From the NCBI RefSeq assembly GCF_900239345.1, contig NZ_OESZ01000023.1, positions 124,001-188,000 on the forward strand: DNA of 64,000 nucleotides, read 5' to 3'. Under the pieces are notes generated by a model. It worked only from the letters and a program-made list of their open reading frames with translations. It was not told the DNA's origin and made no database searches. Shown here in pieces: positions 33,960-42,925 of this stretch (position 1 is the first letter of the stretch; every line of letters starts with the position of its first letter). This stretch comes from Tenacibaculum dicentrarchi. Lineage in GTDB: Bacteria > Bacteroidota > Bacteroidia > Flavobacteriales > Flavobacteriaceae. The position numbers were made by a program, and so were the translations under genes.

Positions 33960-34032
33960 GGTGCCTTAGCTCAGTTGGTAGAGCAAAGGACTGAAAATCC
34001 TTGTGTCCCTGGTTCGATTCCTGGAGGCACCA
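33960..34032 (+). tRNA. tRNA-Phe (GAA), copy 2
   Basis: It appears identical to copy 1 over 73 nt, including the T-stem mismatch. It lies 60 nt downstream and is probably cotranscribed. CCA is not encoded. Confidence 0.96.
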
Positions 34033-34036
34033 CCGC

Positions 34037-34070
34037 AAAAACCTGAACATTTATTTGTTCAGGTTTTTTA
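34037..34070 (+). terminator. Terminator of the tRNA-Phe operon
   Basis: AAAACCTGAACA pairs with TGTTCAGGTTTT across a short loop and is followed by T residues. Confidence 0.85.
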
Positions 34071-34092
34071 TTTTAAAGCATTTATCTGAAAA

Positions 34093-34680
34093 CTAACGCA
34101 TCCTTAACCAACCTAAAATTTGACTATTTTCAATTTCCCAGGTATTATTTTCTTTTTTCAAATCAAATTCTACTCGTGATTTACCTAAAACACCTGGGTT
34201 TTGCTGTATGATTTCAATTTTACCATCCGTTACTTTTGAAACAATTGAAACATGCCCATACCGATTAAAAATAGTACCGCTATAAACTAGTAAATCGTTC
34301 TTTTTAGGCTTCCATTTACTCGCATTGGTATATTGTATTAAATTTCGGTCTTTATTTAATTTACCATCTTTTAAACGCGTATTGAAAAAACTTTTTGCGT
34401 GTCCGTAACTATTAGGCATTTTATGTTTGAAATATTCATAATAATACCGTTTTACAAATTCTACACATTGATATTTTAACCCAATATTATAGCCGTCTTT
34501 AGCTCGATTTCGCCCTTTTATAGTTCCTACATGTCCGTTGTAATACACCATAACGCCGTTTAAACTATCTATTTTATCGCCAAATACAGGAGCGAGTTGT
34601 GAACGAGGCATTTTTATCGTGTAAAAACCACTAATAAATACTACTAAAACTACTATAATTAGGATGTTAATTTTTGCCAT
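34093..34680 (-). CDS. Membrane-anchored CHAP-domain amidase
   Basis: The ATG at 34680 gives MAKINILIIVVLVVFISGFY, a clean N-terminal TM anchor; a GTG further upstream only adds unsupported residues. The CHAP domain follows, with the catalytic Cys in LKYQCVEFVKRYYYEYF and His in RYGHVSIVSKV. LGWLRMR ends the protein. CHAP amidases or endopeptidases cut peptidoglycan cross-bridges or glutathionylspermidine. With a single TM anchor, periplasmic cell-wall action is the likelier use. About 195 residues. Confidence 0.8.
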   Translation of the reverse strand: MAKINILIIVVLVVFISGFYTIKMPRSQLAPVFGDKIDSLNGVMVYYNGHVGTIKGRNRAKDGYNIGLKYQCVEFVKRYYYEYFKHKMPNSYGHAKSFFNTRLKDGKLNKDRNLIQYTNASKWKPKKNDLLVYSGTIFNRYGHVSIVSKVTDGKIEIIQQNPGVLGKSRVEFDLKKENNTWEIENSQILGWLRMR

Positions 34681-34831
34681 TTTAGATTTATTTTTAAAAT
34701 AGATAAATATCATACTAAATTTAGTCCAACAATACATCAACAGTAAAAACACGGTAAGGACGTGATTTCTTCTTTCAGATAAAGTTAAAACAGGCTTTTA
34801 ATAGCTGAAATATTCTTAAATAGCACAAATG

Positions 34832-34917
34832 CCTAGCCCCGATTGTAGCAATTGTTTGAGCTCTTTTTTTTGATTTTTCTTCAAAAAAAAAGCGAGTGCG
34901 GAAAGCGGGAAATTGCT
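34832..34917 (+). repeat. 84-bp interspersed element, copy 2
   Basis: It carries CCTAGCCCCGATTG, TGTTTGAGCTC, a T/A-rich hairpin centre and GCGAGTGCGGAAAGCGGGAA, as in the other copies. It lies just 3' of the endonuclease-like gene on the minus strand, followed by TCTAATAAT as in copy 3. Extra bases in the A/T centre break the reading frame shared by copies 1 and 3. Confidence 0.85.
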
Positions 34918-34939
34918 TCTAATAATCATTTTTAAAAAA

Positions 34940-35917
34940 TTACTTTAACTTAAATTTCATTTCTATCGGTAAATGATCGGAAGCTTGCCCAAAACTATTT
35001 AGTACTTTTCCGCTTATATATTCTATAGTTTTTTCGGTATAAAAAATATAATCGATACGCTCATATAAATCTTTGGTATCGAAAGTATTTGCAGGGTTAT
35101 TTGCCGTAAAAGCAGCGTTTCCAATTCCTTTCATTGTTATTAATTGCTGAATAATCGCTGTATTATCTCTTGCTTTTGAATTAAAATCGCCCAATAAAAT
35201 AGTTGGAAATTTGTCTTTATAAGAATTAAAAACAGCTAAAACCTGTTCAAATTGATTAACACGAGTTTCGGTGTCGAAGGCTTCTAAATGAATATTTAAA
35301 ACAACAACTTCTTTGCCGTTAATTAGCACTTTTACAACTTGTAAAAGTCTGTCTAAATACAGGGCATCTCTATAAAAAGGGCTATCAGGAACACGGGCTA
35401 AAACGATACGTTCATAATTTTTTAATTCATATTTACTAAGAATCGACTGCCCTGAAACAATTTTCCCAAAGTGCATGCTTGGCGGCCAATATGGAAACGG
35501 CACATAGGTTTCATCCCAATTAACGCCTCTTGCGGCATATTTATAGCCTAATTTCATAAATTCGGCTTCTTGATTTACTTTGTAAGACCTTGAAGCGTTG
35601 TAGTCAATTTCTTGAAAAGCAATAATATCGGGAGTTATTTTTTGAAGTTCAGTTTTAACTTTATTGAAATTATCGTTAAATAATTTTTTTGATTTTGCTA
35701 CGGGTAAATTATTGGTCATTCCGCTTAAATAACCAACGTTATAAGTAATAATACTATGTATTGAATCGTTTTTTAGACTGTTATTATTTTCTAATGTAAT
35801 CAATTTAGCATATTCTTCTTTATTAATTGTTGGGGATGATGCCCAGTAAAAAAACAAGAAAAAAGCGACTATTAATACGGATATTACCTTTACTAAAAGG
35901 CTGATTTTATTTTTCAT
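34940..35917 (-). CDS. Endonuclease/exonuclease/phosphatase family protein, membrane-anchored
   Basis: A 325-residue protein with an N-terminal TM segment (about 8-27) and an EEP fold: SIITYNVGYLSG, IIAFQEIDYNAS with the metal-binding Glu, VVVLNIHLEAFDTETR, TILLGDFNSKARD and the C-terminal FGQASDHLPIEMKF. All catalytic Asp/His positions are present. Members include nucleases, sphingomyelinases and inositol phosphatases. The membrane anchor argues for an extracytoplasmic phosphodiester or lipid substrate (inference). It is monocistronic. Confidence 0.85.
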   Translation of the reverse strand: MKNKISLLVKVISVLIVAFFLFFYWASSPTINKEEYAKLITLENNNSLKNDSIHSIITYNVGYLSGMTNNLPVAKSKKLFNDNFNKVKTELQKITPDIIAFQEIDYNASRSYKVNQEAEFMKLGYKYAARGVNWDETYVPFPYWPPSMHFGKIVSGQSILSKYELKNYERIVLARVPDSPFYRDALYLDRLLQVVKVLINGKEVVVLNIHLEAFDTETRVNQFEQVLAVFNSYKDKFPTILLGDFNSKARDNTAIIQQLITMKGIGNAAFTANNPANTFDTKDLYERIDYIFYTEKTIEYISGKVLNSFGQASDHLPIEMKFKLK

Positions 35918-35978
35918 AAAGTGTTAAAATTACGTTTAAACTAATCTATATAAGTCAATTAAAAACAAATCAACTTTT

Positions 35979-36500
35979 TTATTTTTCGTGTTTAAACCAA
36001 CTAGAATATTCTACATAATTATTGGCGATTCTATCAATTTCACCTGAAATTAATTCTTTCGAAATATCTTTTACTTTTTTAGCAGGAATACCAGCATAAA
36101 TACTTCCACTTTCTACACGAGTATTTTTAGTAACTACAGCACCTGCGGCAATAATTGAGTTTGATTCCACGACACAATCATCCATAATAATACTTCCCAT
36201 ACCTATTAAAACATTGTCGTGAATTGTACAACCGTGTACAATTGCATTATGTCCTACCGACACATTATTTCCAATAGTTGTAGGTGATTTTTTGTAGGTT
36301 GCATGAACTATTGCACCATCTTGAATGTTTACCTTATCGCCCATTTTAATATAATGAACATCACCTCTAATTACGGCATTAAACCAAACACTACACTGTT
36401 TTCCCATTTGTACATCGCCAACAATTGTTGCATTTTCTGCAACATAACAATCGGCAGGAATTTGAGGTGTTTTTCCGTTTATCGTTTTTATAACTTTCAT
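35979..36500 (-). CDS. Gamma-carbonic-anhydrase-like hexapeptide protein (YrdA/PaaY family)
   Basis: A 173-residue left-handed beta-helix protein. Hexapeptide repeats run through NATIVGDVQMGKQCSVWFNA, VIRGDVHYIKMGD, VNIQDGAIVHATY, VSVGHNAIVHGCTIHDNVLI and GSIIMDDCVV. The three candidate zinc His are in IVHAT and GHNAIVH. Members form trimers that bind metal; CO2 hydration is shown for only some of them. It is monocistronic between a membrane EEP gene and a glucosaminidase gene. Confidence 0.9.
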   Translation of the reverse strand: MKVIKTINGKTPQIPADCYVAENATIVGDVQMGKQCSVWFNAVIRGDVHYIKMGDKVNIQDGAIVHATYKKSPTTIGNNVSVGHNAIVHGCTIHDNVLIGMGSIIMDDCVVESNSIIAAGAVVTKNTRVESGSIYAGIPAKKVKDISKELISGEIDRIANNYVEYSSWFKHEK

Positions 36501-36566
36501 CTGCTTATTTTTGTTTCTTATTTTAAAAAATATAATTTTACCTCTTTTTACTTAAATAACAATCAT

Positions 36567-36609
36567 AAAAAGTCGTTATTCTAAGAAATATCTTGAATAA
36601 CGACTTTTT
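36567..36609 (-). terminator. Terminator of the PLP deaminase-glucosaminidase unit
   Basis: A 15-bp stem (36567-36581 with 36595-36609) encloses a 13-nt loop, with an A-run on the left (T-run for the minus strand). Confidence 0.85.
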
Positions 36610-36631
36610 AAAATACTAAAAAACACTATTT

Positions 36632-37441
36632 TTAGTTGACTATTAATTTTTCACCAATACTAATGCTGTTGTTAATAAGGCTGTTAATTTTTTTCAAATC
36701 ACCTACCGATATTTGATATTTTCTAGCAATAGAATATAAAGTATCACCTTTTTGCACTTGGTGATGCAGCGTTTTAGTACTTGCTATACTTGTTTCTTTT
36801 TTAGGCTTAATTTTATCGTATTTCGTTAAATTATATTTATTAATAATCGAAATTAATTTCTGTGGATATCGTTTATCAGTTGCATAGCCTGCTTTTCTTA
36901 ATCCGTACGCCCAGCCTTTATAATTGGTATGTCCTAGTTTAAATAAACTTGCATAACGACTTCTAGAAATTAAAAATTGTGAATGGTCTTCATACGAGGT
37001 TTGCGGATATTTATATTTTCTAAAACACTCTCCTATTTCGTCATCATCATGCGTTACACTTTTTCCTTGCCAACCTTTATGACATTTAATTCCGAAGTGA
37101 TTATTCGAACGAATTGCCAAGGCACTTCTTCCACTACCCGATTCTAAAACACCTTGCGCCAAGGTAATACTAGCAGGAATTTTATGTTCGTGCATTTTTG
37201 TAACGGCAATAGGTGCAAATTTTTGAATATAAGCTTCGGTATGATTTTTAGTTGTTTTACTTGTAACTTTTACCTGTTCTAACTGATAAACTTCAGGAGC
37301 AACTTCTTCTTCTTGCTCAATAATTACTTTTTGCTTAACAAGCACTTTTTTTCGAGGCTTAGAAACGATATTTTTATTTGAACCACAACTTATTAAAAAA
37401 GTGGCACTTAGTACGATGTAAAAAACAGACTGTATTCTCAT
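36632..37441 (-). CDS. Glucosaminidase-LysM lipoprotein
   Basis: A 269-residue lipoprotein (lipobox ATFLISCGS). After a charged linker comes an N-acetylglucosaminidase domain (IPASITLAQGVLESGSGRSA with the catalytic Glu, NNHFGIKCHKGWQGKSV, LRKAGYATDKRYPQKLISII). A C-terminal LysM domain (VQKGDTLYSIARKYQISVGD) binds peptidoglycan. It cuts glycan strands in the cell wall. It shares a TAATG overlap with the upstream PLP deaminase gene and ends at a strong terminator. Confidence 0.93.
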   Translation of the reverse strand: MRIQSVFYIVLSATFLISCGSNKNIVSKPRKKVLVKQKVIIEQEEEVAPEVYQLEQVKVTSKTTKNHTEAYIQKFAPIAVTKMHEHKIPASITLAQGVLESGSGRSALAIRSNNHFGIKCHKGWQGKSVTHDDDEIGECFRKYKYPQTSYEDHSQFLISRSRYASLFKLGHTNYKGWAYGLRKAGYATDKRYPQKLISIINKYNLTKYDKIKPKKETSIASTKTLHHQVQKGDTLYSIARKYQISVGDLKKINSLINNSISIGEKLIVN

Positions 37442-38400
37442 TAAAGTATAATTAATTCTTGATTTTTATTTTTTAATTTTTTGTTAACCCCATTAATTCC
37501 TTGTAAACCTCCTGTATGAATTACTAAAATACGGCTATTTTTTTCAAAATAATCTTCTTGAAGCATCGCTAAAATTCCAAATAGCATTTTCCCTGTATAA
37601 ATAGGGTCTAACGGAATATTTGTTTGTGTTTTAAACTCGTTTATAAAACGAATTAATTCTTGATTATATTTTGCGTAACCACCAAAATGATAGTCAGTTA
37701 TTAACTGCCAGTTTTTATTAGTATCAGCAATTAATCCTTCTATTTCTTTTTGTAAAAAATGACCTTTTAAAGCAGGAAAACCAAGTACTTTTTGATGTTC
37801 TTTAGCTGAATTTATCAATCCTGAAATAGTTCCTCCAGTACCTATTGCGCTACAAATATAATCGAATTTATTATCTTGTTCAGTTAAGATTTCTTCACAA
37901 CCTTTAATTGCCAAAATATTTGTGCCTCCTTCAGGAATTAAATAAAAATTACCAAATTCATTTTTCAATTCTTGTATAAATTCTTCGGATGTTTTATTTC
38001 GATAAATTTCTCTTGAAACAAACTTAAATTCCATTCCATTTTGATGGGCTTTTTGTAAACTTGAATTTCCTGCTAATGTTTTTTCAATATTTTTTGCTAA
38101 TTCATCGCCTCGGATAATTCCAATAGTTTTAAAACCTGCTAAATTTCCTGCTACGGCAGTGGCTACAATATGATTTGAAAACGCACCTCCAAAAGTTAAT
38201 AACGTATTTTTTTGTTGATTTTTGGCTTCAATAATATTGTATTTTAATTTTCGAAACTTATTTCCTGAAACAAACGGATGAATTTCATCTTCTCTTTTGA
38301 TACATAATTCAATATTTTTTTTTTCTAAAATAGTATGAATTACTTGTTGATTTTCACTAATAAAATCTTGTTCAAAATTTTTTTTTTCATTTATATTCAT
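37441..38400 (-). CDS. PLP-dependent ACC deaminase / D-cysteine desulfhydrase family protein
   Basis: A 319-residue fold-type II PLP enzyme. The Schiff-base Lys is in HPFVSGNKFRKLKYN, the phosphate-binding region is FGGAFSNHIVATAVAG, and the glycine loop is ICSAIGTGGTISGLINSA. RILVIHTGGLQGIN ends the domain. It likely removes ammonia or sulfide from a D-amino acid; ACC itself is only one possibility. It overlaps the glucosaminidase gene by 1 nt, suggesting translational coupling, though a functional link is not obvious. Confidence 0.88.
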   Translation of the reverse strand: MNINEKKNFEQDFISENQQVIHTILEKKNIELCIKREDEIHPFVSGNKFRKLKYNIIEAKNQQKNTLLTFGGAFSNHIVATAVAGNLAGFKTIGIIRGDELAKNIEKTLAGNSSLQKAHQNGMEFKFVSREIYRNKTSEEFIQELKNEFGNFYLIPEGGTNILAIKGCEEILTEQDNKFDYICSAIGTGGTISGLINSAKEHQKVLGFPALKGHFLQKEIEGLIADTNKNWQLITDYHFGGYAKYNQELIRFINEFKTQTNIPLDPIYTGKMLFGILAMLQEDYFEKNSRILVIHTGGLQGINGVNKKLKNKNQELIIL

Positions 38401-38536
38401 CTAAAAAAAGCAAAATTATTTCGGCAAAAATACTAGATTTATCTATTAATTAATACCTATTTTAAACTTGATTTTACAATAAAAAAACACGAACTTGTTA
38501 GCATTATAATTCAAATTTCTAAATATCTTAATAAAT

Positions 38537-39313
38537 ATGGAAAATAAATTTAATATCGCTGTACTTATAGATGGCGATAATGCACAACCAAAATTATTAA
38601 AAGAAATTATTGAAGAAGTTTCTAAATACGGAAAAGCAACTATCCGAAGAATTTATGGCGATTGGACAACTCCGCAAATGAATAGTTGGAAGGCTATTAT
38701 CAATCAACATTCTATCAGCCCGATTCAAAAATTTTCATATACTACTGGTAAAAATTCTACAGATGGCTCCTTAATTATTGATGCTATGGATATTTTACAC
38801 GGAAAAAATACCGAAGGTTTTTGTATTGTTTCTAGCGATAGTGATTACACTGGACTTGCAAAAAGAATTAGAGAAGAAGGTCTTTTTGTGATGGGAATTG
38901 GTGAGAAAAAAACACCCGAAGCCTTTGTAAAATCGTGTGAAGTTTTCACATTTACTGAAAATTTAAAAAATGAACAAGTAATTCAAAATCAATTAAATAA
39001 TCAAAATGAAACTGTAAAATCAAAATCAATAAAACAAAATAGTAATATAAAAAATAAAACTATTATTGAAAAAATTAGATTATCAAGAGCAGATTTAAAA
39101 ACAATTAATAAAGCTTTTGACATTTCTACTAATGAAGAAGAAAATGCATATATTTCTACATTAGGTGTAAATATTAGAAAAATTGACCCAAGTTTTGACC
39201 CTAGAAGTTACGGTTTTAAAAACCTAACTCGTCTTTTTGAAAATATTGATAAATATGAAATTATTAAAAATGAAGTTGGTGGCTTAAATCATCCGTTATT
39301 ACGAATTAAATAA
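38537..39313 (+). CDS. NYN-domain protein with C-terminal OST-HTH/LOTUS domain, paralogue
   Basis: A 258-residue protein built like the one at 4316-5107. The NYN domain spans about 5-142, with D12 in IDGDNAQ, D76 in KNSTDGSLIIDAMD, and D101 and D103 in VSSDSDY. A polar Asn/Gln/Lys-rich linker and a LOTUS domain (about 185-255, YGFKNLTRLFENID) follow. The two proteins share long NYN identities (EEVSKYG, RRIYGDW or KRIYGDW, IDAMDIL, VMGIG). The linker differs completely. It probably acts on structured RNA. Confidence 0.85.
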   Translation: MENKFNIAVLIDGDNAQPKLLKEIIEEVSKYGKATIRRIYGDWTTPQMNSWKAIINQHSISPIQKFSYTTGKNSTDGSLIIDAMDILHGKNTEGFCIVSSDSDYTGLAKRIREEGLFVMGIGEKKTPEAFVKSCEVFTFTENLKNEQVIQNQLNNQNETVKSKSIKQNSNIKNKTIIEKIRLSRADLKTINKAFDISTNEEENAYISTLGVNIRKIDPSFDPRSYGFKNLTRLFENIDKYEIIKNEVGGLNHPLLRIK

Positions 39314-39336
39314 TTATTTTTTTCTGATTTTTAATA

Positions 39337-39384
39337 AAAAAACTACTTACTAAAATCATTTAAGATTGTTGTAAGTAGTTTTTT
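39337..39384. terminator. Bidirectional terminator
   Basis: AAAAAACTACTTAC (39337-39350) pairs perfectly with GTAAGTAGTTTTTT (39371-39384). It separates the convergent NYN and ABC-F genes. Confidence 0.85.
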
Positions 39385-39410
39385 ATAATGCTATTTTATA
39401 AAAACTAAGT

Positions 39411-41327
39411 TTAAAAATTAGAAACTTGTTCTTCTATTTTTTCCCAATCAGCCATTAAAGTGTCTAATGATGCTTTTTTAGCTTTATATTTTTCAAAGAA
39501 ATTAGGACGAGCCGAAACTTCATCATAATTATTTGCTAATTCTAAATCTATTTTAGCAATTTCATCTTCTAAATCAGCAATATCTCTTTCTGTTTTAGAT
39601 AACTTATTTTTAAGTTTTTTCAACTCTTTTTCTTGCTCTCTAGATAATTGATATGCTTCTTTTTTAGCTGTTGGTTTTTCAGTTTTAACAACCGTTCTTT
39701 TTTCAGCTTCTCTAAGATTTTCCATCTTATGCTGTTCTAAGAAATAATCAATATCGCCTAAATATTCTTTAATTTCTTTGTCTTTAAATCCGTAAACAGT
39801 TGATGTTAATCCTTGTAAAAAATCTCTATCGTGAGATACAACGATTAATGTTCCATCAAAGTTTTTTAAAGCAGTTTTTAATACTGTTTTAGAGGCTATA
39901 TCCAAGTGATTTGTAGGCTCATCCATTACCAACACGTTAAATGGTGATAATAATAATTTACATAATGCTAATCGATTACGCTCTCCTCCTGATAATACTT
40001 TTGCTTTTTTATCAACAGCATCTCCACCAAATAAGAAAGAACCTAACATATCTCTAACACGCATTCTGTTAGTGTCAGAAGCGGCATCTTCCATAATTTC
40101 TAAAACAGTTTTTTCTGGTGGTAATTCTTCAGATTGATTTTGAGCAAAATATCCTATTTCAACATTATGACCTAATTTTAGGTTTCCTTCAAACGGAATT
40201 TCACCAACCATCATTTTTGCTAAAGTAGATTTACCTTGTCCGTTTTGCCCAACAAAAGCAATTTTACTGTTACGTTCAATTAATAAATCAACATCTTGTA
40301 AAACATGTTTATCTCCATAACTTTTACATAAACTATCAGCTTCAACAATAATTTTACCAGGTTCTTTTGATATTGCAAACTTTACATTCATTGCGGCATT
40401 ATCATCGCCATCAACTTCAATAAGTTGTACTTTATCAAGTTGTTTCATTAGCGATTGTGCCATTGAAGCCTTACTTGCTTTTGCCTTAAATTTATTGATT
40501 AAATGTTGTTTTTGCTTAATCTCTTTTTCTTGATTTTTCTGAGCTTGTAACTGTTTTTCTTTAATTTCAGCTCTTAAAACTAAAAATTCAGAATACGGTT
40601 TTTTATAATCGTAAATTTGCCCTAATGATATTTCAATAGTTCTGTTAGTTACGTTATCTAAAAACATTTTATCGTGAGAAACTAATACAATTGCCCCTGA
40701 ATATGACTTTAAAAAATTCTCTAACCAAATAATAGATTCAATATCTAAGTGGTTTGTAGGCTCATCCAACAATAAAATATCATTGTCTTGCAGTAATAAT
40801 TTTGCAAGTTCAATACGCATTCTCCATCCTCCAGAAAAGGTATTTGTTAGCTTATCAAAATCTTCACGTTGAAATCCTAAACCTTGTAAAATTTTCTCGG
40901 TATCACCTTGATAATTATATCCTCCTAAAAGTTCATAACGTTCGGTTAAATCTGTTAAATCGTGAATTAATTGACTATATTCTTCACTTTCATAATCGGT
41001 TCTAGTAGCTAGTTGATTGTTAATATCATCTAACTTTAATTCAATTTCTTTAATTTCTTCAAAAGCTTGATATGCTTCTTCTAAAATTGTTCTTCCTTCA
41101 ACAAAATCAATATCCTGACGTAAAAAACCCATACGGATATCTTTATCAAAAGCCATTGTTCCTCCACTAGTTTCAATATCTTTAGAAAGTACTTTTAATA
41201 AAGTTGATTTTCCTGCGCCATTCTTTCCTATGAGTCCAATTCTATCCCCTTTATTTAACTTGAAAGTAATTCCTGAAAACAAATCAGTTCCCATAAAAGA
41301 AACCGATAAATTGTGTACGTTTAACAT
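39411..41327 (-). CDS. ABC-F family ATP-binding protein
   Basis: A 638-residue cytosolic protein with two ABC cassettes and no membrane domain. First cassette: Walker A IGKNGAGKST (G34-S41 core), signature TFSGGWRMRIELAKLLL, Walker B ILLLDEPTNHLDIESI. Second cassette: GQNGQGKST, LSGGERNRLALCKLLL and VLVMDEPTNHLDIAS. The interdomain linker (about 240-290, Lys/Gln-rich) and a C-terminal coiled coil (LSREQEKELKKLKNKLSKTE) are typical. ABC-F proteins act at the ribosomal E site or give antibiotic protection; this looks like a housekeeping Uup/YdiF type. Confidence 0.93.
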   Translation of the reverse strand: MLNVHNLSVSFMGTDLFSGITFKLNKGDRIGLIGKNGAGKSTLLKVLSKDIETSGGTMAFDKDIRMGFLRQDIDFVEGRTILEEAYQAFEEIKEIELKLDDINNQLATRTDYESEEYSQLIHDLTDLTERYELLGGYNYQGDTEKILQGLGFQREDFDKLTNTFSGGWRMRIELAKLLLQDNDILLLDEPTNHLDIESIIWLENFLKSYSGAIVLVSHDKMFLDNVTNRTIEISLGQIYDYKKPYSEFLVLRAEIKEKQLQAQKNQEKEIKQKQHLINKFKAKASKASMAQSLMKQLDKVQLIEVDGDDNAAMNVKFAISKEPGKIIVEADSLCKSYGDKHVLQDVDLLIERNSKIAFVGQNGQGKSTLAKMMVGEIPFEGNLKLGHNVEIGYFAQNQSEELPPEKTVLEIMEDAASDTNRMRVRDMLGSFLFGGDAVDKKAKVLSGGERNRLALCKLLLSPFNVLVMDEPTNHLDIASKTVLKTALKNFDGTLIVVSHDRDFLQGLTSTVYGFKDKEIKEYLGDIDYFLEQHKMENLREAEKRTVVKTEKPTAKKEAYQLSREQEKELKKLKNKLSKTERDIADLEDEIAKIDLELANNYDEVSARPNFFEKYKAKKASLDTLMADWEKIEEQVSNF

Positions 41328-41367
41328 ATATGTAATAATTGTTACTTATGGTGAATGATAAAAAAAT

Positions 41368-41375
41368 TATCTTTG
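41368..41375 (+). promoter_or_regulatory. Candidate -7 element (TATCTTTG) for the DUF983 gene
   Basis: TATCTTTG fits TAnnTTTG and lies 27 nt before the ATG at 41403. Confidence 0.5.
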
Positions 41376-41402
41376 CAAAAATATATAAATTTATAATTGA
41401 TT

Positions 41403-41795
41403 ATGTTTAAAAAAGGAAGCAAATTATATAGTATTTTTAAAGGGAAATGCCCGCAATGTCATGAAGGTGAATTCTTCAAATATAAGATGACACTTAATCC
41501 TAAAAAAATCACTAAATTACACGATAATTGCCCAAAATGTGATTTAAAATACATGATGGAACCTTCTTTTTTCTTTGGAGCAATGTATGTAAATTATGGA
41601 TTAGCAGTTGCCTTATTTGTAGCTATTTTTATTATTTCAAAAGTATTTATCGGTTTAACTATTTTACAAAGTTTTATTGCGATTATAGTTGTCTCATTAC
41701 TTCTTACGCCATTTACCTTGCGTTTATCTAGAATTATTTGGATAAATATTTTTATTTCTTATGATAAAAATATTAAGAAAATTTCAAAGAAATAA
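41403..41795 (+). CDS. DUF983 membrane protein with zinc-ribbon-like Cys pairs
   Basis: The ATG at 41403 is preferred over the TTG two codons upstream. The protein starts MFKKGSKLYSIFKGKCPQC and has two CPxC pairs (KCPQCHEG and NCPKCDLKY), then two or three TM helices (GLAVALFVAIFIISKVFIGL and ILQSFIAIIVVSLLLTPF). This is the DUF983 family, whose function is unknown. About 130 residues. It is convergent with the FAD oxidoreductase gene, whose stop codon is immediately adjacent. Confidence 0.85.
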   Translation: MFKKGSKLYSIFKGKCPQCHEGEFFKYKMTLNPKKITKLHDNCPKCDLKYMMEPSFFFGAMYVNYGLAVALFVAIFIISKVFIGLTILQSFIAIIVVSLLLTPFTLRLSRIIWINIFISYDKNIKKISKK

Positions 41796-42845
41796 TTATT
41801 CGTCAAATCGTTTAATATCAATATCAGCATCTAATTCACTTCCATTTTCTAGGTGATTAAATAAATTTTGAGCAATTGTTGGTCCAATCATAACACCACG
41901 TGTTCCTAAACCATTTAAAACGACTAAATTTTTGTGTTTTGGATGCACTCCTACCATTGGTCTTCGGTCGTTTACTGTGGGTCTAATTCCTGCGGTATGC
42001 CCTGTTATAGTATAAGGAACTGTAAATACTTTTTTTAGTTTTTCTACTAATTCTTGTTTTGCTTCTTCTGTTGGATTACAGGTTTTATCTGTCCAATTAA
42101 AAGTAGCACCTACTTTATAATAATCATCTCCTAAAGGCATTACAAAAGCGCTTGATTTTAATAAAAAATCAATTTTTAAATCGGGGGCGTGTATTGTTAT
42201 AGTTTCTCCTTTTGCTTCGTTTAATGGTAAGTGATTAAAAAATGGATTTTCAGTAATTCCAAAACCTTCACAAAAAACTATTTTTTTAGCCGTTATATTT
42301 TGATATTGAATTACATCTTCTAAAATAGTTATTGCTGAATAATCAAAAGAATCAGTTATTAATCTATTTAAATTTCGAATATAATTTCTATATGATTTTA
42401 CTAGTAAAGCAGTATCTATACGCCCTGTATTTTTTAACTCTCCAAAACCAAAATCACCAAGAAGCCCCGCAACTTTTTCTTTACTAATTTCAGGGTTCAT
42501 ATAATTTAATAATGTTGGCTTGTCTAAAGCTAAAAACCAATTATTTTCATCGCCAATACTAGTAAATGCTTTTTTAATAGAAAATTTATAATCTAATTTT
42601 ATATTTAATTTCTCTTCTATATTCTTGTAAAAAGGTAAAGCTGTTTGTATTTGTTGATGCCCATTCCAAACGGCATTAAAGCGTTTCAATATAACAGGAT
42701 TGTAAACACCACCAGCAACTAAGGAAGAGGTTTGTGAATTATCTTCAAAAATCACAAATGACTTATTTGCCTTTAATAATTTTTCTGTAAAAGCAATTCC
42801 TGCTAAACCTAAACCTACTATAATATAATCTACATTAATATCCAT
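41796..42845 (-). CDS. FAD-dependent oxidoreductase (DAO family)
   Basis: A 349-residue flavoprotein with the Rossmann start VDYIIVGLGLAGIAFTEKLL, then GGVYNPVILKRFNAVWNGHQ, IVFCEGFGITENPFF and the C-terminal VLNGLGTRGVMIGPTIAQNL. These are DAO-fold features, close to glycine oxidase and MnmC-type C-terminal domains. The exact substrate is unknown. It sits downstream of gldN in the same direction but beyond a terminator. Confidence 0.85.
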   Translation of the reverse strand: MDINVDYIIVGLGLAGIAFTEKLLKANKSFVIFEDNSQTSSLVAGGVYNPVILKRFNAVWNGHQQIQTALPFYKNIEEKLNIKLDYKFSIKKAFTSIGDENNWFLALDKPTLLNYMNPEISKEKVAGLLGDFGFGELKNTGRIDTALLVKSYRNYIRNLNRLITDSFDYSAITILEDVIQYQNITAKKIVFCEGFGITENPFFNHLPLNEAKGETITIHAPDLKIDFLLKSSAFVMPLGDDYYKVGATFNWTDKTCNPTEEAKQELVEKLKKVFTVPYTITGHTAGIRPTVNDRRPMVGVHPKHKNLVVLNGLGTRGVMIGPTIAQNLFNHLENGSELDADIDIKRFDE

Positions 42846-42875
42846 ACTACAAAAATAGTACTATTTATTGCAAAA

Positions 42876-42905
42876 AAAAAGAGCTTACAAATGTAAGCTC
42901 TTTTT
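42876..42905 (-). terminator. Terminator of the gldKLMN operon
   Basis: AAAAAGAGCTTACA (42876-42889) pairs perfectly with TGTAAGCTCTTTTT (42892-42905). The A-run on the left is a T-run for the minus strand. Confidence 0.88.
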
Positions 42906-42925
42906 AATTTTTATGAAATATGAAT

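Noticed and set aside
33827..34032. Tandem tRNA-Phe considered as an integration site
   Set aside because: Both tRNAs are complete and flanked by ordinary genes; no integrase and no extra partial tRNA copy are visible.
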